54,698 nt of DNA. It comes from Clostridiales bacterium UBA3758 (GTDB taxonomy: Bacteria; Bacillota; Clostridia; Oscillospirales; Oscillospiraceae). The stretch's first letter is position 1. Each line of letters begins with the position of its first letter. This document shows positions 35,351 to 43,740 of the stretch, one piece after another. The position numbers were made by a program, and so were the translations under genes. The notes under the pieces are model-generated. The model made no database searches. It saw nothing but the letters and a program-made list of their open reading frames with translations, and had not been told where the DNA came from. The stretch spans positions 51,028-105,725 of the forward strand of contig DFGE01000021.1 in NCBI GenBank assembly GCA_002371675.1, written 5' to 3'.

Positions 35351-36930
35351 TCCTCGTGCGTGACCTCCGCCTCGCTCCGCAGGAGCCGCTCTCCGCGCTC
35401 CGCGAACGGGCGGCAAAGAAGCTGCGCGTCGAGCCCGGACGCATCGAGAGCCTGAAGCTCGTCAAGCGCTCGCTCGACGCGAGGAAGAAAGACGATATCC
35501 ATTACGTCTGCGCCGCTGCGGTCAGCATCCGCGGGGCGGAGGCGCTGTTGCTGCGCCGCGCAAAGGACGCGGCGCTCTATACCGAGCCCGTATATGAGAT
35601 CCCGCAAGTCAAGACTTCGGAGCGTCCCGTCGTTGTGGGCTTCGGCCCGGCGGGGATGTTCGCGGCGCTGGTGCTCGCCCGCGCCGGGGCGCGGCCCCTG
35701 GTGCTCGAGCGCGGAGAGTGCGTCGAGCGCAGGCAGCAGGCCGTGGAGGCCTTCCGCGCGGGCGGGAGGCTCGACCCCGAGAGCAACGTGCAGTTCGGAG
35801 AGGGCGGCGCCGGCACCTTTTCCGACGGCAAGCTCAACACCGGCACGCATGACCGGCGCATCTCCTTTGTGCTGCGGGAATTCGCCGCCCATGGCGCGCC
35901 GGAGAGCGTCGTCTACGACGCCAAGCCCCATATCGGGACGGATGTGCTCGTCTCCGTGGTGCGCAGTATCCGCGAGGAGATCCTCTCCCTTGGCGGCGAG
36001 ATCCGCTTTTCCACGCGGCTCGACGCGCTGGAGACGGAAAACGGCGCGCTGCGCGCTCTGCTCGTCCGCGGTCCGGCGGGGGAGGAGCGCATTCCCTGCC
36101 GCCGCCTGATCCTCGCCATCGGGCACTCCGCGCGCGACACGGTGGAGAAGCTTTACACGCAGGGCGTCGCCATGCAGCCCAAGGCCTTTGCCATGGGCGT
36201 GCGCATCGAGCATAAGCAGACCGAGATCGACCTTGCGCAGTACGGCCGCGCGCGCGGGACGCTGCCCGCGGCGGATTACGCGCTGCATGAAAGGCTGCCC
36301 TCCGGCAGTGCCTTTACCTTCTGCATGTGCCCCGGCGGGCAGGTCTTCGCCGCGGCCTCGGAGGAGGGCGGGGTCGTCACCAACGGCATGAGCTATTCCG
36401 CGCGCGACGGCGAAAACGCCAATTCCGCGCTGCTCGTCGGCCTCGAGCCGGCGGATTTTCCCGAACAGGACGCGCTCGGCGGCATGCGCTGGCAGCGCGA
36501 GATCGAACGCGCGGCCTACGCCTGCGGCGGCGGAGACTACCGCGCCCCGGCGCAGCTTGTGGGGGATTTCCTTGCCCGGCGCCCCAGCGCCGGCCCGGGC
36601 GCCGTCCTGCCGAGCTACCGCCCCGGCGTCGTCTGGGGCGAGCTGGACGGCATCCTCCCGGAAAAGATCACTGCCACGCTCCGCGAGGCGATCCCCGCCC
36701 TCGGGCGGAAGCTGCGCGGCTTCGACGCGCCGGACGCCGTGCTCACCGGCCCCGAGACCCGCTCCTCCTCGCCCGTGCGCATCCTGCGCGGAGAGGGCTG
36801 CGAGGCTGCGCTGCGCGGCCTCTTCCCCTGCGGCGAGGGCGCGGGCTACGCAGGCGGCATCACCTCCGCCGCGGTGGACGGTCTGCGCTGCGCGGAGGCC
36901 GTGCTGGGGCAGTTGGGAGAGCAGACATGA
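35347..36930 (+). CDS. FAD-dependent dehydrogenase, YtfP/uncharacterised flavoprotein family
   Basis: 527 residues. A small N-terminal domain (about 1-85, KDDIHYVCAAAVSIRG), then the FAD loop VVVGFGPAGMFAALVLARAG, QFGEGGAGTFSDGKLNTGTH (about 160-180), and the C-terminal FPCGEGAGYAGGITSAAVDG. This is the standard layout of a widespread FAD-dependent family without known reaction. The ATG overlaps the upstream stop, so the 35305 in-frame ATG is not used. The next gene also overlaps by four bases. Confidence 0.88.
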   Translation: MILVRDLRLAPQEPLSALRERAAKKLRVEPGRIESLKLVKRSLDARKKDDIHYVCAAAVSIRGAEALLLRRAKDAALYTEPVYEIPQVKTSERPVVVGFGPAGMFAALVLARAGARPLVLERGECVERRQQAVEAFRAGGRLDPESNVQFGEGGAGTFSDGKLNTGTHDRRISFVLREFAAHGAPESVVYDAKPHIGTDVLVSVVRSIREEILSLGGEIRFSTRLDALETENGALRALLVRGPAGEERIPCRRLILAIGHSARDTVEKLYTQGVAMQPKAFAMGVRIEHKQTEIDLAQYGRARGTLPAADYALHERLPSGSAFTFCMCPGGQVFAAASEEGGVVTNGMSYSARDGENANSALLVGLEPADFPEQDALGGMRWQREIERAAYACGGGDYRAPAQLVGDFLARRPSAGPGAVLPSYRPGVVWGELDGILPEKITATLREAIPALGRKLRGFDAPDAVLTGPETRSSSPVRILRGEGCEAALRGLFPCGEGAGYAGGITSAAVDGLRCAEAVLGQLGEQT

Positions 36931-37922
36931 AAGAGAAGAAAACGATCCCGCTGCTCAATGTCGTGAGCCTCGATCTGATGCTCGCCGCGCTGATCGTGGC
37001 GCTGGTGCTCTTCCTGCGCATGGGAGTGCCGCTGCTGGAGAGCCGCGCGGCGCCGCGAAACACGCCTGCCCCGACGCCCGCGCCGATTCCCACCGCGCAG
37101 GCCGCGGAGCCAACGGGCGATCCGCGCAGCGAGTGGCAGATCCGCTTTGCGGAGCATTTTTCCGCGGAGACGGAGATCGGCGAGCGGAGCTACCGCAGCG
37201 AAAACGTCTCCATCGAGATCGAGACGCTGCAGTTCGGAGAGGGCATCGACGCCTCCGTCTATCATGTGGCGGATATCTACCTCGGCTCGCCGGAATTCTT
37301 TCAGACCTACACCGCCAACGGCCGCATGGTCTACTTTGAGACACAGCCGGTGGAGGAGATGGCCGCAGACTCCCACGCCATCCTCTGCATCAGCGGCGAT
37401 TTCCTCACCTACCAGACCTCCGGCTTCCTCATGCGAAACGGAGAATTCTACCGCCAGGATACGCCCTTGAACGACCTGTGCGTACTCTATGCCGACGGCG
37501 TCATGGAGACCTATCCGGCCGGAACCTACGACGCGCAGCAAATCATCGAGCGCTCCCCGCGCCAGATCTGGAGCTTCGGCCCCGCGCTGCTGGACGCCGA
37601 GGGCCATGTGCTGGGCAAGTACAACGTCAGCACCGCAGTGAGTTACCCCAACCCACGCAGTGCCGTGGGCTACTATGAACCGGGACACTACTGCTTCGTG
37701 GTCGTGGACGGGCGGCAGGAGGGCTATTCCCACGGCGTGACCGTACCGGAGCTCGCGCGCATATTCGAGGAGCTCGGCTGCAAGGCGGCCTATAATCTTG
37801 ACGGAGGCGGTTCGGCCGTGATGGTCTTCAATCACGAGCGCGTGAGCCGTCAGTCCAACGGAGGACGTGCGCTTGGCGACATCCTGTTGATCACCGAGCC
37901 CGGATGGGAGGAAGAAGCATGA
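36927..37922 (+). CDS. Membrane-anchored phosphodiester glycosidase (NAGPA-like), short form
   Basis: 331 residues. One membrane anchor (about 13-33), a Pro/Ala/Thr linker, then a phosphodiester-glycosidase domain: AILCISGDFLTYQTSGFLMR (about 150-170), QIWSFGPALLD, SAVGYYEPGHYCFVVVDGRQ and the closing AAYNLDGGGSAVMVF (about 290-305). The NLDGGGSA motif is better conserved here than in the 14483-16090 paralogue. It is probably cell-surface and acts on sugar phosphodiesters. The start overlaps the upstream stop. Confidence 0.85.
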   Translation: MKEKKTIPLLNVVSLDLMLAALIVALVLFLRMGVPLLESRAAPRNTPAPTPAPIPTAQAAEPTGDPRSEWQIRFAEHFSAETEIGERSYRSENVSIEIETLQFGEGIDASVYHVADIYLGSPEFFQTYTANGRMVYFETQPVEEMAADSHAILCISGDFLTYQTSGFLMRNGEFYRQDTPLNDLCVLYADGVMETYPAGTYDAQQIIERSPRQIWSFGPALLDAEGHVLGKYNVSTAVSYPNPRSAVGYYEPGHYCFVVVDGRQEGYSHGVTVPELARIFEELGCKAAYNLDGGGSAVMVFNHERVSRQSNGGRALGDILLITEPGWEEEA

Positions 37923-38116
37923 AGCTTATCCGCACGGTTCTGCCGAACCTCTGCATTGCCATGACCCTCGCCCTTGTGACGCTCCTGATCCTTGATTCCT
38001 TCAACCCTCTCCTTGGCCTGCTGCGCGGCTGGCCCTTCCTGATCCTCTCGCTGCTCGACGCGGCTGCGGCGATCATCTGCGCCGCCGTGCTCTACGGCGA
38101 CTCGCGGCGGAGTTGA
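37919..38116 (+). CDS. Small two-segment membrane protein
   Basis: 65 residues, with two hydrophobic segments (about 8-28 and 39-58) joined by a short loop; the tail is basic. No family recognised. The ATG overlaps the stop of the phosphodiester glycosidase (ATGA) and a GGGAGG lies upstream, so translation is credible. It may be a partner of the glycosidase; this is inference from coupling only. Confidence 0.6.
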   Translation: MKLIRTVLPNLCIAMTLALVTLLILDSFNPLLGLLRGWPFLILSLLDAAAAIICAAVLYGDSRRS

Positions 38117-38141
38117 CGCGCCGGGGAACGCGTGCTACAAT
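38113..38141 (+). promoter_or_regulatory. Promoter of the 69-residue orphan gene
   Basis: TTGACG (38113-38118), 17 bp, TACAAT (38136-38141). The -35 box overlaps the stop codon of the preceding gene. Confidence 0.75.
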
Positions 38142-38187
38142 ATCAGCAGCGGAAAACCGCAAATCTTTCGGTAAAGGAGACGTTTTC

Positions 38188-38397
38188 ATGAATTTCAGGA
38201 GCATGACCGTCAAGGAGTGCTTTGACAACCCCAAGTGCGCGGCGATCGTCAAAGAGTACGCGCCCAACCTCATGAAGTACCCCATCAAGCTGTTCAACAA
38301 GAAGACCTGCGGCGAGATCTTTGATCTGGTCGTCAGCAAGAAGCTCGTCCCCGAGGAAGCCGCTAAGAAAATCCAGGCCGCCATCGAGGCGCTGTAA
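38188..38397 (+). CDS. Small helical protein of unknown function
   Basis: 69 residues, soluble, rich in Lys and hydrophobic residues, beginning MNFRSMTVKECFDNPKCAAI. Predicted as three to four short helices, with a basic-amphipathic end (EEAAKKIQAAIEAL). No named family is recognised; the pattern NPK-C-A-V-x5-P-L is seen in small clostridial proteins. It has its own promoter, an AAAGGAGA ribosome site and a terminator, all signs of a real single-gene unit. Confidence 0.65.
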   Translation: MNFRSMTVKECFDNPKCAAIVKEYAPNLMKYPIKLFNKKTCGEIFDLVVSKKLVPEEAAKKIQAAIEAL

Positions 38398-38445
38398 AAA
38401 GCGGCTGCGTTTTGCGAGTCATCTTCATACGGAGCCATAAAAGGA

Positions 38446-38484
38446 AAGGCCACATCACGGGGAAAACCCCGGATGTGGCCTTTT
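38446..38484. terminator. Bidirectional terminator
   Basis: AAAGGCCACATC pairs with GATGTGGCCTTT, and an inner GGGG-aaaa-CCCC extends the stem. T and A tails on both sides serve the converging small genes. Confidence 0.88.
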
Positions 38485-38557
38485 GAACTCTCTTATCAGG
38501 TTTCGATTGTTTGTCTGTGTTTATTCTATGGGGTGTTCCAGACGAGACGGCCCCTTA

Positions 38558-39031
38558 TCACTTCTGTTCGCCGAGGAATGTTGCGGTATAGCCCTTTTCG
38601 CGGCTGCCCTCGATCAAGATCGTATACTTGTGGTCAAACTCGGCAGCGAAGCTGAGCATCGGCTCGACCGGCACAGCGCCGTCGAGAATCGATTCGTTCT
38701 CCGCATCTGAAATCGGTTCGTTTCGGAGGTAAAGGCGAATGCCGAACTTGGAATAGTCGTAGCCGTTTCCCTCCGGATCCGTCTCGTATTGGACAAAGTC
38801 GCCGAGCGTTTCGGGGAGCGAGGACTTATCTGCAAAGCTCAAGCCGTGATCGCCTATCAGTTTACCGTCAATATACCATTGATACAGCACCTCATAGACA
38901 TCGTCCTCGGTGTGCAGCTCATAGGTAAGCCAGATGCGATGATTCGCATTCGCTGTGTTCTGCGTTTTCCCGCATGCAAGCAGCGGGAGCAAAAAGAGGC
39001 AAAGCAATGCCGCTCCGATTCGTTTCCACAT
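38558..39031 (-). CDS. Lipoprotein of unknown function
   Basis: 157 residues. Signal peptide with a hydrophobic core (IGAALLCLFLLPLLACGK) and lipobox LLAC, so it should be lipid-anchored on the outer face. The mature part (RIWLTYELHTEDDVYEVLYQ onward) looks beta-rich and has no recognised domain. It has AGGAGG 11 bp before the ATG. GC is slightly lower than in neighbouring genes. It stands alone between terminators and the GtrA gene. Confidence 0.7.
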   Translation of the reverse strand: MWKRIGAALLCLFLLPLLACGKTQNTANANHRIWLTYELHTEDDVYEVLYQWYIDGKLIGDHGLSFADKSSLPETLGDFVQYETDPEGNGYDYSKFGIRLYLRNEPISDAENESILDGAVPVEPMLSFAAEFDHKYTILIEGSREKGYTATFLGEQK

Positions 39032-39120
39032 CAACAGCCGTTCCTCCTTCCGTTCGCTTTATTTTATCAGCATCTTCATAGGGAGAGCGCTTTTGCTTAT
39101 CGGGAAAGGGCGGGGCGAGA

Positions 39121-39645
39121 TTACTCCGGTTTCTCCGCGTCCGCCGCGGAGCCGTCCTTCTTCCTGCGGAAGACCAGGAGCTTGGAAAACACATAGTTGC
39201 CCACGGTGACGAGCACGGCGGAGATGATGGTCGCAGCGTAGAAATTGACGTGCATAGCGTTCACCAGCAGCAGCATCACAAACCAGTCGAGGAAAAAGGT
39301 CGCGACGCGGGAGCCGGCGAAGCCCGCCGCTTCGGCGAGAATGTGCGGATTGGTGCTGCGGAAAACCCATTTGCGGTTCGTGGGGTAGGCGAAGGCCACG
39401 CCCGCGACCCAGTTGACGACGCTCAGGATGCTGTTCTGCAGCTTGGTGGGGTAGGCCGTCCCGGCATAGAAGATGACGTTCCAGAGGAACTTTGCCCCCC
39501 AGGCCACGATGGTGGTGAGCACGCCGACGATCAGATAGACCAGGATCTCCCGGTATTTGACGCACAGCGCCCAGAGCTTCTCCGCGAAGGTGCGCAGCTT
39601 CGGCGAGCGGATATTCGAGATGAAGGCCTCGATTTTTTCGATCAT
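39121..39645 (-). CDS. GtrA-family membrane protein
   Basis: 174 residues with four membrane segments (about 35-55, 70-92, 106-128, 136-158). The core VYLIVGVLTTIVAWGAKFLW and FAYPTNRKWVFRS (about 85-97) is the GtrA signature. GtrA proteins are thought to flip or hand over undecaprenyl-phosphate-linked sugars. It directly follows, with ATGA overlap, a GT2 polyprenyl glycosyltransferase, the usual functional pair for modifying wall polymers. Confidence 0.9.
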   Translation of the reverse strand: MIEKIEAFISNIRSPKLRTFAEKLWALCVKYREILVYLIVGVLTTIVAWGAKFLWNVIFYAGTAYPTKLQNSILSVVNWVAGVAFAYPTNRKWVFRSTNPHILAEAAGFAGSRVATFFLDWFVMLLLVNAMHVNFYAATIISAVLVTVGNYVFSKLLVFRRKKDGSAADAEKPE

Positions 39646-40571
39646 TTTACCGTCTCCTCCCTGCCGCAGCTGCGCGAAATGATATAGCGCGGGCGTCCCT
39701 TGAGTTCCTCGTAGATGCGAGCAATGTAGAAGCCGAGGATGCCGAGGGAGATCATGATAAGGCTGCCGACGAAGAGCAGCAGCAGAATGACCGTCGTAAA
39801 GCCGCCGAGCGCGACCCCTGCGATCTTCTGCACCAGCGCCACTACGCCGAAGATGAGGGCGGTGCAGAGCATCACGACGCCGAGCAAGGTGATGATGGTA
39901 AGCGGGGCGGAGGAGAAGGAGCCGATGTTATTGATCGCGTAGCGGATGAGCGAGCGCGTCGACCACTTGCTCTCACCCGCCATGCGCTCGCGCACGCGGT
40001 AGCTGACCGTGGCGCGGCGGAAGCCCACCCAGAAGGAAAGCGCGCGGAAGAAGACGTTGCGCTCGGGCATGGCGTTGAGCGTGTCGACGACCTTGCGGTC
40101 GAGCAGCTTGAAGTCGGAGGAGTTGGCCATGTCAAGCCCGGTGGCGCGGCTGATGAGCGAATAGAAGCTGTTGGCGGCGAAACGGTGCAGCCCGGTCTCC
40201 TCGCCGCGGTCGGCCTTGACGCCCTCGACGACCTCGTAGCCCTCTTCCCAGAGGCGGTACATCTCGACGATCTTCTCCGGCGGGTGCTGCAGATCGCAGT
40301 CGATCACTGCGCAGCAGTCGCCCCGCGCCTGCTCGAGCCCGGCAAACATCGCGGCCTCTTTGCCGAAATTGCGGCTGAAATGGAAGCCGACCACGCGCCG
40401 ATCCGCCGCGGATGCGTTTTGGATCTCCTGCCAGGTGCCGTCCTTCGAGCCGTCGTCGATGAAGAGCAGCTCGTGTTCGATGCCGGCCTCGTCGAGGATG
40501 CCGCTGAGCGTCGCCGCGGTCAGGGGGATCATCTTCTCTTCGTTGTAGGAGGGAATGATAACGGAAAGCAT
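39642..40571 (-). CDS. GT2 family (DPM1/GtrB-like) polyprenyl glycosyltransferase
   Basis: 309 residues. GT-A domain with LSVIIPSYNEEKMIPLTAAT at the start, FIDDGSKDGTW (about 38-48) and the metal-binding DCDLQHPPE (about 90-98), then two C-terminal membrane segments (about 225-250 and 262-285). It likely loads a sugar from UDP/GDP-sugar onto undecaprenyl phosphate. Start at 40571 with GAGAGG upstream. It is coupled to gtrA; the pair would decorate a surface glycopolymer. Confidence 0.9.
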   Translation of the reverse strand: MLSVIIPSYNEEKMIPLTAATLSGILDEAGIEHELLFIDDGSKDGTWQEIQNASAADRRVVGFHFSRNFGKEAAMFAGLEQARGDCCAVIDCDLQHPPEKIVEMYRLWEEGYEVVEGVKADRGEETGLHRFAANSFYSLISRATGLDMANSSDFKLLDRKVVDTLNAMPERNVFFRALSFWVGFRRATVSYRVRERMAGESKWSTRSLIRYAINNIGSFSSAPLTIITLLGVVMLCTALIFGVVALVQKIAGVALGGFTTVILLLLFVGSLIMISLGILGFYIARIYEELKGRPRYIISRSCGREETVK

Positions 40572-40605
40572 GGGATTACCTCTCGTTTTTTGTTCGGTAA
40601 CGTAT

Positions 40606-40634
40606 AGTATAATCCTCTTTCGCCCCTTTCGCAA
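40606..40634 (-). promoter_or_regulatory. Promoter of the GT2-GtrA pair
   Basis: Minus strand TTGCGA (40634-40629), 17 bp, TATACT (40611-40606). The start codon lies about 35 bp downstream. Confidence 0.65.
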
Positions 40635-40643
40635 CAGTTTTCC

Positions 40644-40672
40644 TTGTCTTCGGCGGCGGAACGGGGTATAAT
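40644..40672 (+). promoter_or_regulatory. Promoter of the pyridoxamine oxidase-like gene
   Basis: TTGTCT (40644-40649), 17 bp, TATAAT (40667-40672). It is divergent from, and within 10 bp of, the GT2 promoter -35 box. Confidence 0.7.
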
Positions 40673-40769
40673 AATCTCCAAACGGCAAAACGCAGCCGCG
40701 CAGGAAAAACGATGTCAGCATCCATACGAAGCAGCGGCGCGAATCGGCCATGCCGGGAAAGGAACGATC

Positions 40770-41162
40770 ATGCAGGAAGTATACGAGTTTTTGAAAGCCG
40801 CCGGGACCTATTACCTGGGCACCAGCGAGGACGGGCAGCCGCGCGTGCGCCCCTTCGGAACCATCCACATCTTTGAGGACCGCCTCTATATCCAGACCGG
40901 CAAGGTCAAGGCCGTCTCTCATCAGCTCCATCGCAACCCCCGCCTCGAGATCTGCGCGATGCACGAGGGCAAGTGGCTGCGCGTGGAGGCCAGCGCCGTC
41001 GAGGACGACCGCCGCGAGGCGCGCGTGAGCATGCTGGAGGCCTATCCCTCCCTGCAGGCCATGTACTCCCCGGACGACGGGAACACCGAGGTCTGGTATC
41101 TCCGCAACGCCACCGCAACCTTCTATTCCTTCACCGAGCCTCCCAGAACCGTCAAGTTCTGA
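40770..41162 (+). CDS. Pyridoxamine 5'-phosphate oxidase-fold flavin-binding protein
   Basis: 130 residues, split-barrel FMN-binding fold. The pattern AAGTYYLGTSEDGQPRVRPFG (10-30), VKAVSHQLHRNPRLEICAM and TATFYSF near the end matches small PNPOx-like proteins of gut Clostridia. Such proteins bind FMN or F420 or haem; the reaction is not known. ATG at 40770 with AAAGGA upstream. Single gene with its own promoter and a strong terminator. Confidence 0.85.
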   Translation: MQEVYEFLKAAGTYYLGTSEDGQPRVRPFGTIHIFEDRLYIQTGKVKAVSHQLHRNPRLEICAMHEGKWLRVEASAVEDDRREARVSMLEAYPSLQAMYSPDDGNTEVWYLRNATATFYSFTEPPRTVKF

Positions 41163-41178
41163 TCGGGAACGGAAGAAC

Positions 41179-41230
41179 AAAAGAGCCTCCGGGCTGCCGA
41201 CATGACATCGGCAGCCCGGAGGCCCTTTTT
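41179..41230. terminator. Bidirectional terminator
   Basis: GCCTCCGGGCTGCCGA (41185-41200) with a perfect complement (41208-41223), loop catgaca, with T run on the plus side and A-rich flank on the other. It separates converging transcripts. Confidence 0.92.
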
Positions 41231-41255
41231 CGTCCTCAGCCCGGAAGGGGGAGGC

Positions 41256-41906
41256 TCAGAATTTCTCGTCGAACTTATAGGAGATATCCAGCTGCAGGTC
41301 GATCCGCTCCTCCTCGTGCGCGGCGATGCGGCGCAGACCGGGGATGTTGCGGATCACAACCATCAGGCAGAAGCCGACGCCCAGCAGCGTGGTGATCCTG
41401 CCGTCAACAGCGATCAGGACGGCGAAGACGGACACAACGCCGCCGACGGCAGCGCCGAGGGAGGGATAGCGGCTGAACCAGGTCACGAGTGCGACGGTCA
41501 GCAGCGAGAGCAGGCCGGCCGTGGGGCTCAGGGCGAAGCAGCACACGATGAGCGGGAGGCTTCCGCGGCAGCCGCGGAAGGAATTGAACATCGGCCAGAG
41601 CCGCCCCATCATGAGGCAGAAGGCGGCGAAGGCGCGGCCGACGTCCGCATGCCCCTTGAAGCCGAGCAGCAGCGCGCCGAAGAGGATCGGGATCAGATCC
41701 TTCACGAGCTCCACGGCCAGCAGCTTCAGGATGCCGGGGATCTTATAGAGCCGGCGGAAGTTGGAGAACCAGAGGCTGTCGGTGCCGCCGAGCTTCATGA
41801 GATTCCTGCGGAACACGTAGCGAGAGGCCACGCGGAGCGTGGAGATGCTGCCCATGGGGTAGGCGAGCAGCGCCGTCAGGAGCAGCAGAAGCATATAGAG
41901 GATCAT
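41256..41906 (-). CDS. PlsY-like glycerol-3-phosphate acyltransferase, divergent
   Basis: 216 residues with about five to six membrane segments. PlsY landmarks are recognisable but altered: GSISTLRVASRYVFRRNLMK where typical PlsY has GSI-P-x-K, LGGTDSLWFSNFRRLY instead of GSGN-x-GATN-x-R, and GRLWPMFNSFRGCRGS instead of GHxxPxFxxFKGGKG. PlsY transfers acyl from acyl-phosphate to glycerol-3-phosphate. The key His is replaced by Arg, so activity or specificity may differ. It overlaps the der stop (ATGA), and der-plsY is a conserved pair. Confidence 0.72.
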   Translation of the reverse strand: MILYMLLLLLTALLAYPMGSISTLRVASRYVFRRNLMKLGGTDSLWFSNFRRLYKIPGILKLLAVELVKDLIPILFGALLLGFKGHADVGRAFAAFCLMMGRLWPMFNSFRGCRGSLPLIVCCFALSPTAGLLSLLTVALVTWFSRYPSLGAAVGGVVSVFAVLIAVDGRITTLLGVGFCLMVVIRNIPGLRRIAAHEEERIDLQLDISYKFDEKF

Positions 41907-43228
41907 TCCGAGTCTCCTTTCTGGCGGATCACGATGCGCACGGGCGTCCCCTCCAGGCCGAACACGGAACGGATCTGGTTCTCGAGATAGCGCTGGTAGG
42001 AGAAGTGGAACAGCTCGCGCGAGTTGCAGAAGATGACGAAGTTGGGCGGCTTGATGCCGGTCTGGGTCATATAGTAGATCTTCAGGCGCTTGCCTTTGTC
42101 TGTGGGCGGCTGGACGCGCGCCTGCGCGTCGGCCAGGACGTTGTTGAGCATGCCGGTGGTGATGCGCATGCTGCTCTGGTCGTTGACGAAGTTGATGAGC
42201 TCGAAGAGCCGGTTGGTGCGCTGGCCGGTGAGAGCGGAGATGAAGAGGATCGGCGCATAGGACATGAAGCTCAGATCGCGCATGATGTCCTTGCGCATCT
42301 TCTCCATGGTACCGGTCTCCTTTTCCACCAGATCCCACTTGTTGACCACGACGATGCTGGCCTTGCCTGCCTCATGCGCGAGCCCGGCGATCTTGGTGTC
42401 CTGCTCGGTGACGCCGTCGCGCGCATCGATGAGGATGAGGCAGACGTCCGCCCGCTCGATGGCGAGCTGTGCGCGCATGACGGAGAATTTCTCCACCGCC
42501 TCCTCGACCTTCGCCTTGCGGCGGATGCCGGCGGTGTCGATGAAAAGATAGCGCCCCATCTCGTTTTCAAACACGGAGTCCACCGCGTCGCGCGTGGTGC
42601 CGGCGACGTCGCTGACGATGACGCGCTTCTCACCCAGGATGTGGTTGAGCAGGGAGGATTTGCCCACGTTCGGCTTGCCGATGATGGCGACCTTGACGAG
42701 ATCGTCCTCTTCCTCCTCTTCCTCGGCGGGCGGGAAGTACTTGAGGCACTCGTCGAGCAGATCCCCGGTGCCGTGGCCGTGCACGGCGGAAGTGGGGATG
42801 GGGTCGCCGAGGCCAAGGGAATAAAACTCGTAGACGCCGGGGTCGGTCGCGCCGGTGGAGTCGGCCTTGTTCACGGCGAGCACCACGGGCTTTTTGGATC
42901 GCAGCAGCATATTGGCCACGTCCTTGTCCGCGGCGGTGACGCCCGTGCGCAGGTCGGTGACCAGGATGATGACCGTCGCGGCGTCGATAGCGATCTGCGC
43001 CTGCTCGCGCATGAAGAGCAGGATCTCGCTGTCGGTCGTCGGCTCGATGCCGCCGGTATCGACCATATCAAATTTACGCCCGCACCATTCGCACTCGGCA
43101 TAGAGCCGGTCGCGGGTGACGCCGGGAGTGTCCTCCACGATGGAGAGACGCTGCCCCACGAGGCGGTTAAAGAGCATGGATTTGCCCACGTTGGGCCGTC
43201 CGACAATGGCGACCAGGGGTCTGGACAT
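41903..43228 (-). CDS. der: Ribosome biogenesis GTPase Der (EngA)
   Basis: 441 residues with two GTPase domains and a C-terminal KH-like domain. Domain 1: P-loop GRPNVGKSMLFNRL (about 8-21), DTGG at about 58 and NKAD. Domain 2: GKPNVGKSSLLNHI (about 183-196), DTAGIRRK and NKWD. It is needed for 50S assembly. The following PlsY-like gene is coupled to it. Own start preceded by AGGAGG. Confidence 0.97.
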   Translation of the reverse strand: MSRPLVAIVGRPNVGKSMLFNRLVGQRLSIVEDTPGVTRDRLYAECEWCGRKFDMVDTGGIEPTTDSEILLFMREQAQIAIDAATVIILVTDLRTGVTAADKDVANMLLRSKKPVVLAVNKADSTGATDPGVYEFYSLGLGDPIPTSAVHGHGTGDLLDECLKYFPPAEEEEEEDDLVKVAIIGKPNVGKSSLLNHILGEKRVIVSDVAGTTRDAVDSVFENEMGRYLFIDTAGIRRKAKVEEAVEKFSVMRAQLAIERADVCLILIDARDGVTEQDTKIAGLAHEAGKASIVVVNKWDLVEKETGTMEKMRKDIMRDLSFMSYAPILFISALTGQRTNRLFELINFVNDQSSMRITTGMLNNVLADAQARVQPPTDKGKRLKIYYMTQTGIKPPNFVIFCNSRELFHFSYQRYLENQIRSVFGLEGTPVRIVIRQKGDSE

Positions 43229-43249
43229 AGGGCAAAACCTCCTTTGCGT

Positions 43250-43732
43250 TCAGTTTCGTTCGTCCGTCACAAAATGCCGGACATAGGGCACGGGGCTTTT
43301 CAGCTCCGTCTTGAAAAAGGTGGGGAAGATCAGCCGTTCCTCTTCGGGCGAGATCCAGGCCAGATGCTCGCCGCGGCCTTCCTCCGCGATGCCGTCGCGC
43401 CGGGGCTCAAAGCCCTCGGGCGTCTTCATATAGAAATAGAATCCGATCTCGTAGACGGGTTTACCCATGGTGTCGGCCCCGTCCCCGACAAAGAAATCCT
43501 CGTGGATAAAGCCCAGCCGGTCGATCGCCAGCTCGCAGCCGGTCTCCTCCCGCACCTCGCGGCGCACGGCTTCCTCGGCGCTCTCGCCGAACTGGATGCG
43601 GCCGCCCACGGTGTAGCTGTAATCCAGGCTGTCGCTGCGGACCATCAGGAGCTTGCCGTTTTTCTCGATGATCGCGCCCACGCGGACGTTCACGACCCCA
43701 TCCCCGACGGGGAGACAGATATCCTGTGCCAT
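43250..43732 (-). CDS. NUDIX hydrolase
   Basis: 160 residues. The Nudix box reads GGRIQFGESAEEAVRREVRE ending ETG (about 43-66), matching G-x5-E-x7-R-E-x2-E-E-x-G. The rest is a mixed alpha/beta fold. It hydrolyses a nucleoside diphosphate linked to another group; the substrate is open. It lies 8 bp after the DUF512 gene, with GAGG overlapping the end of that gene, so it is probably coupled. Confidence 0.88.
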   Translation of the reverse strand: MAQDICLPVGDGVVNVRVGAIIEKNGKLLMVRSDSLDYSYTVGGRIQFGESAEEAVRREVREETGCELAIDRLGFIHEDFFVGDGADTMGKPVYEIGFYFYMKTPEGFEPRRDGIAEEGRGEHLAWISPEEERLIFPTFFKTELKSPVPYVRHFVTDERN

Positions 43733-43740
43733 GGCTTTCC

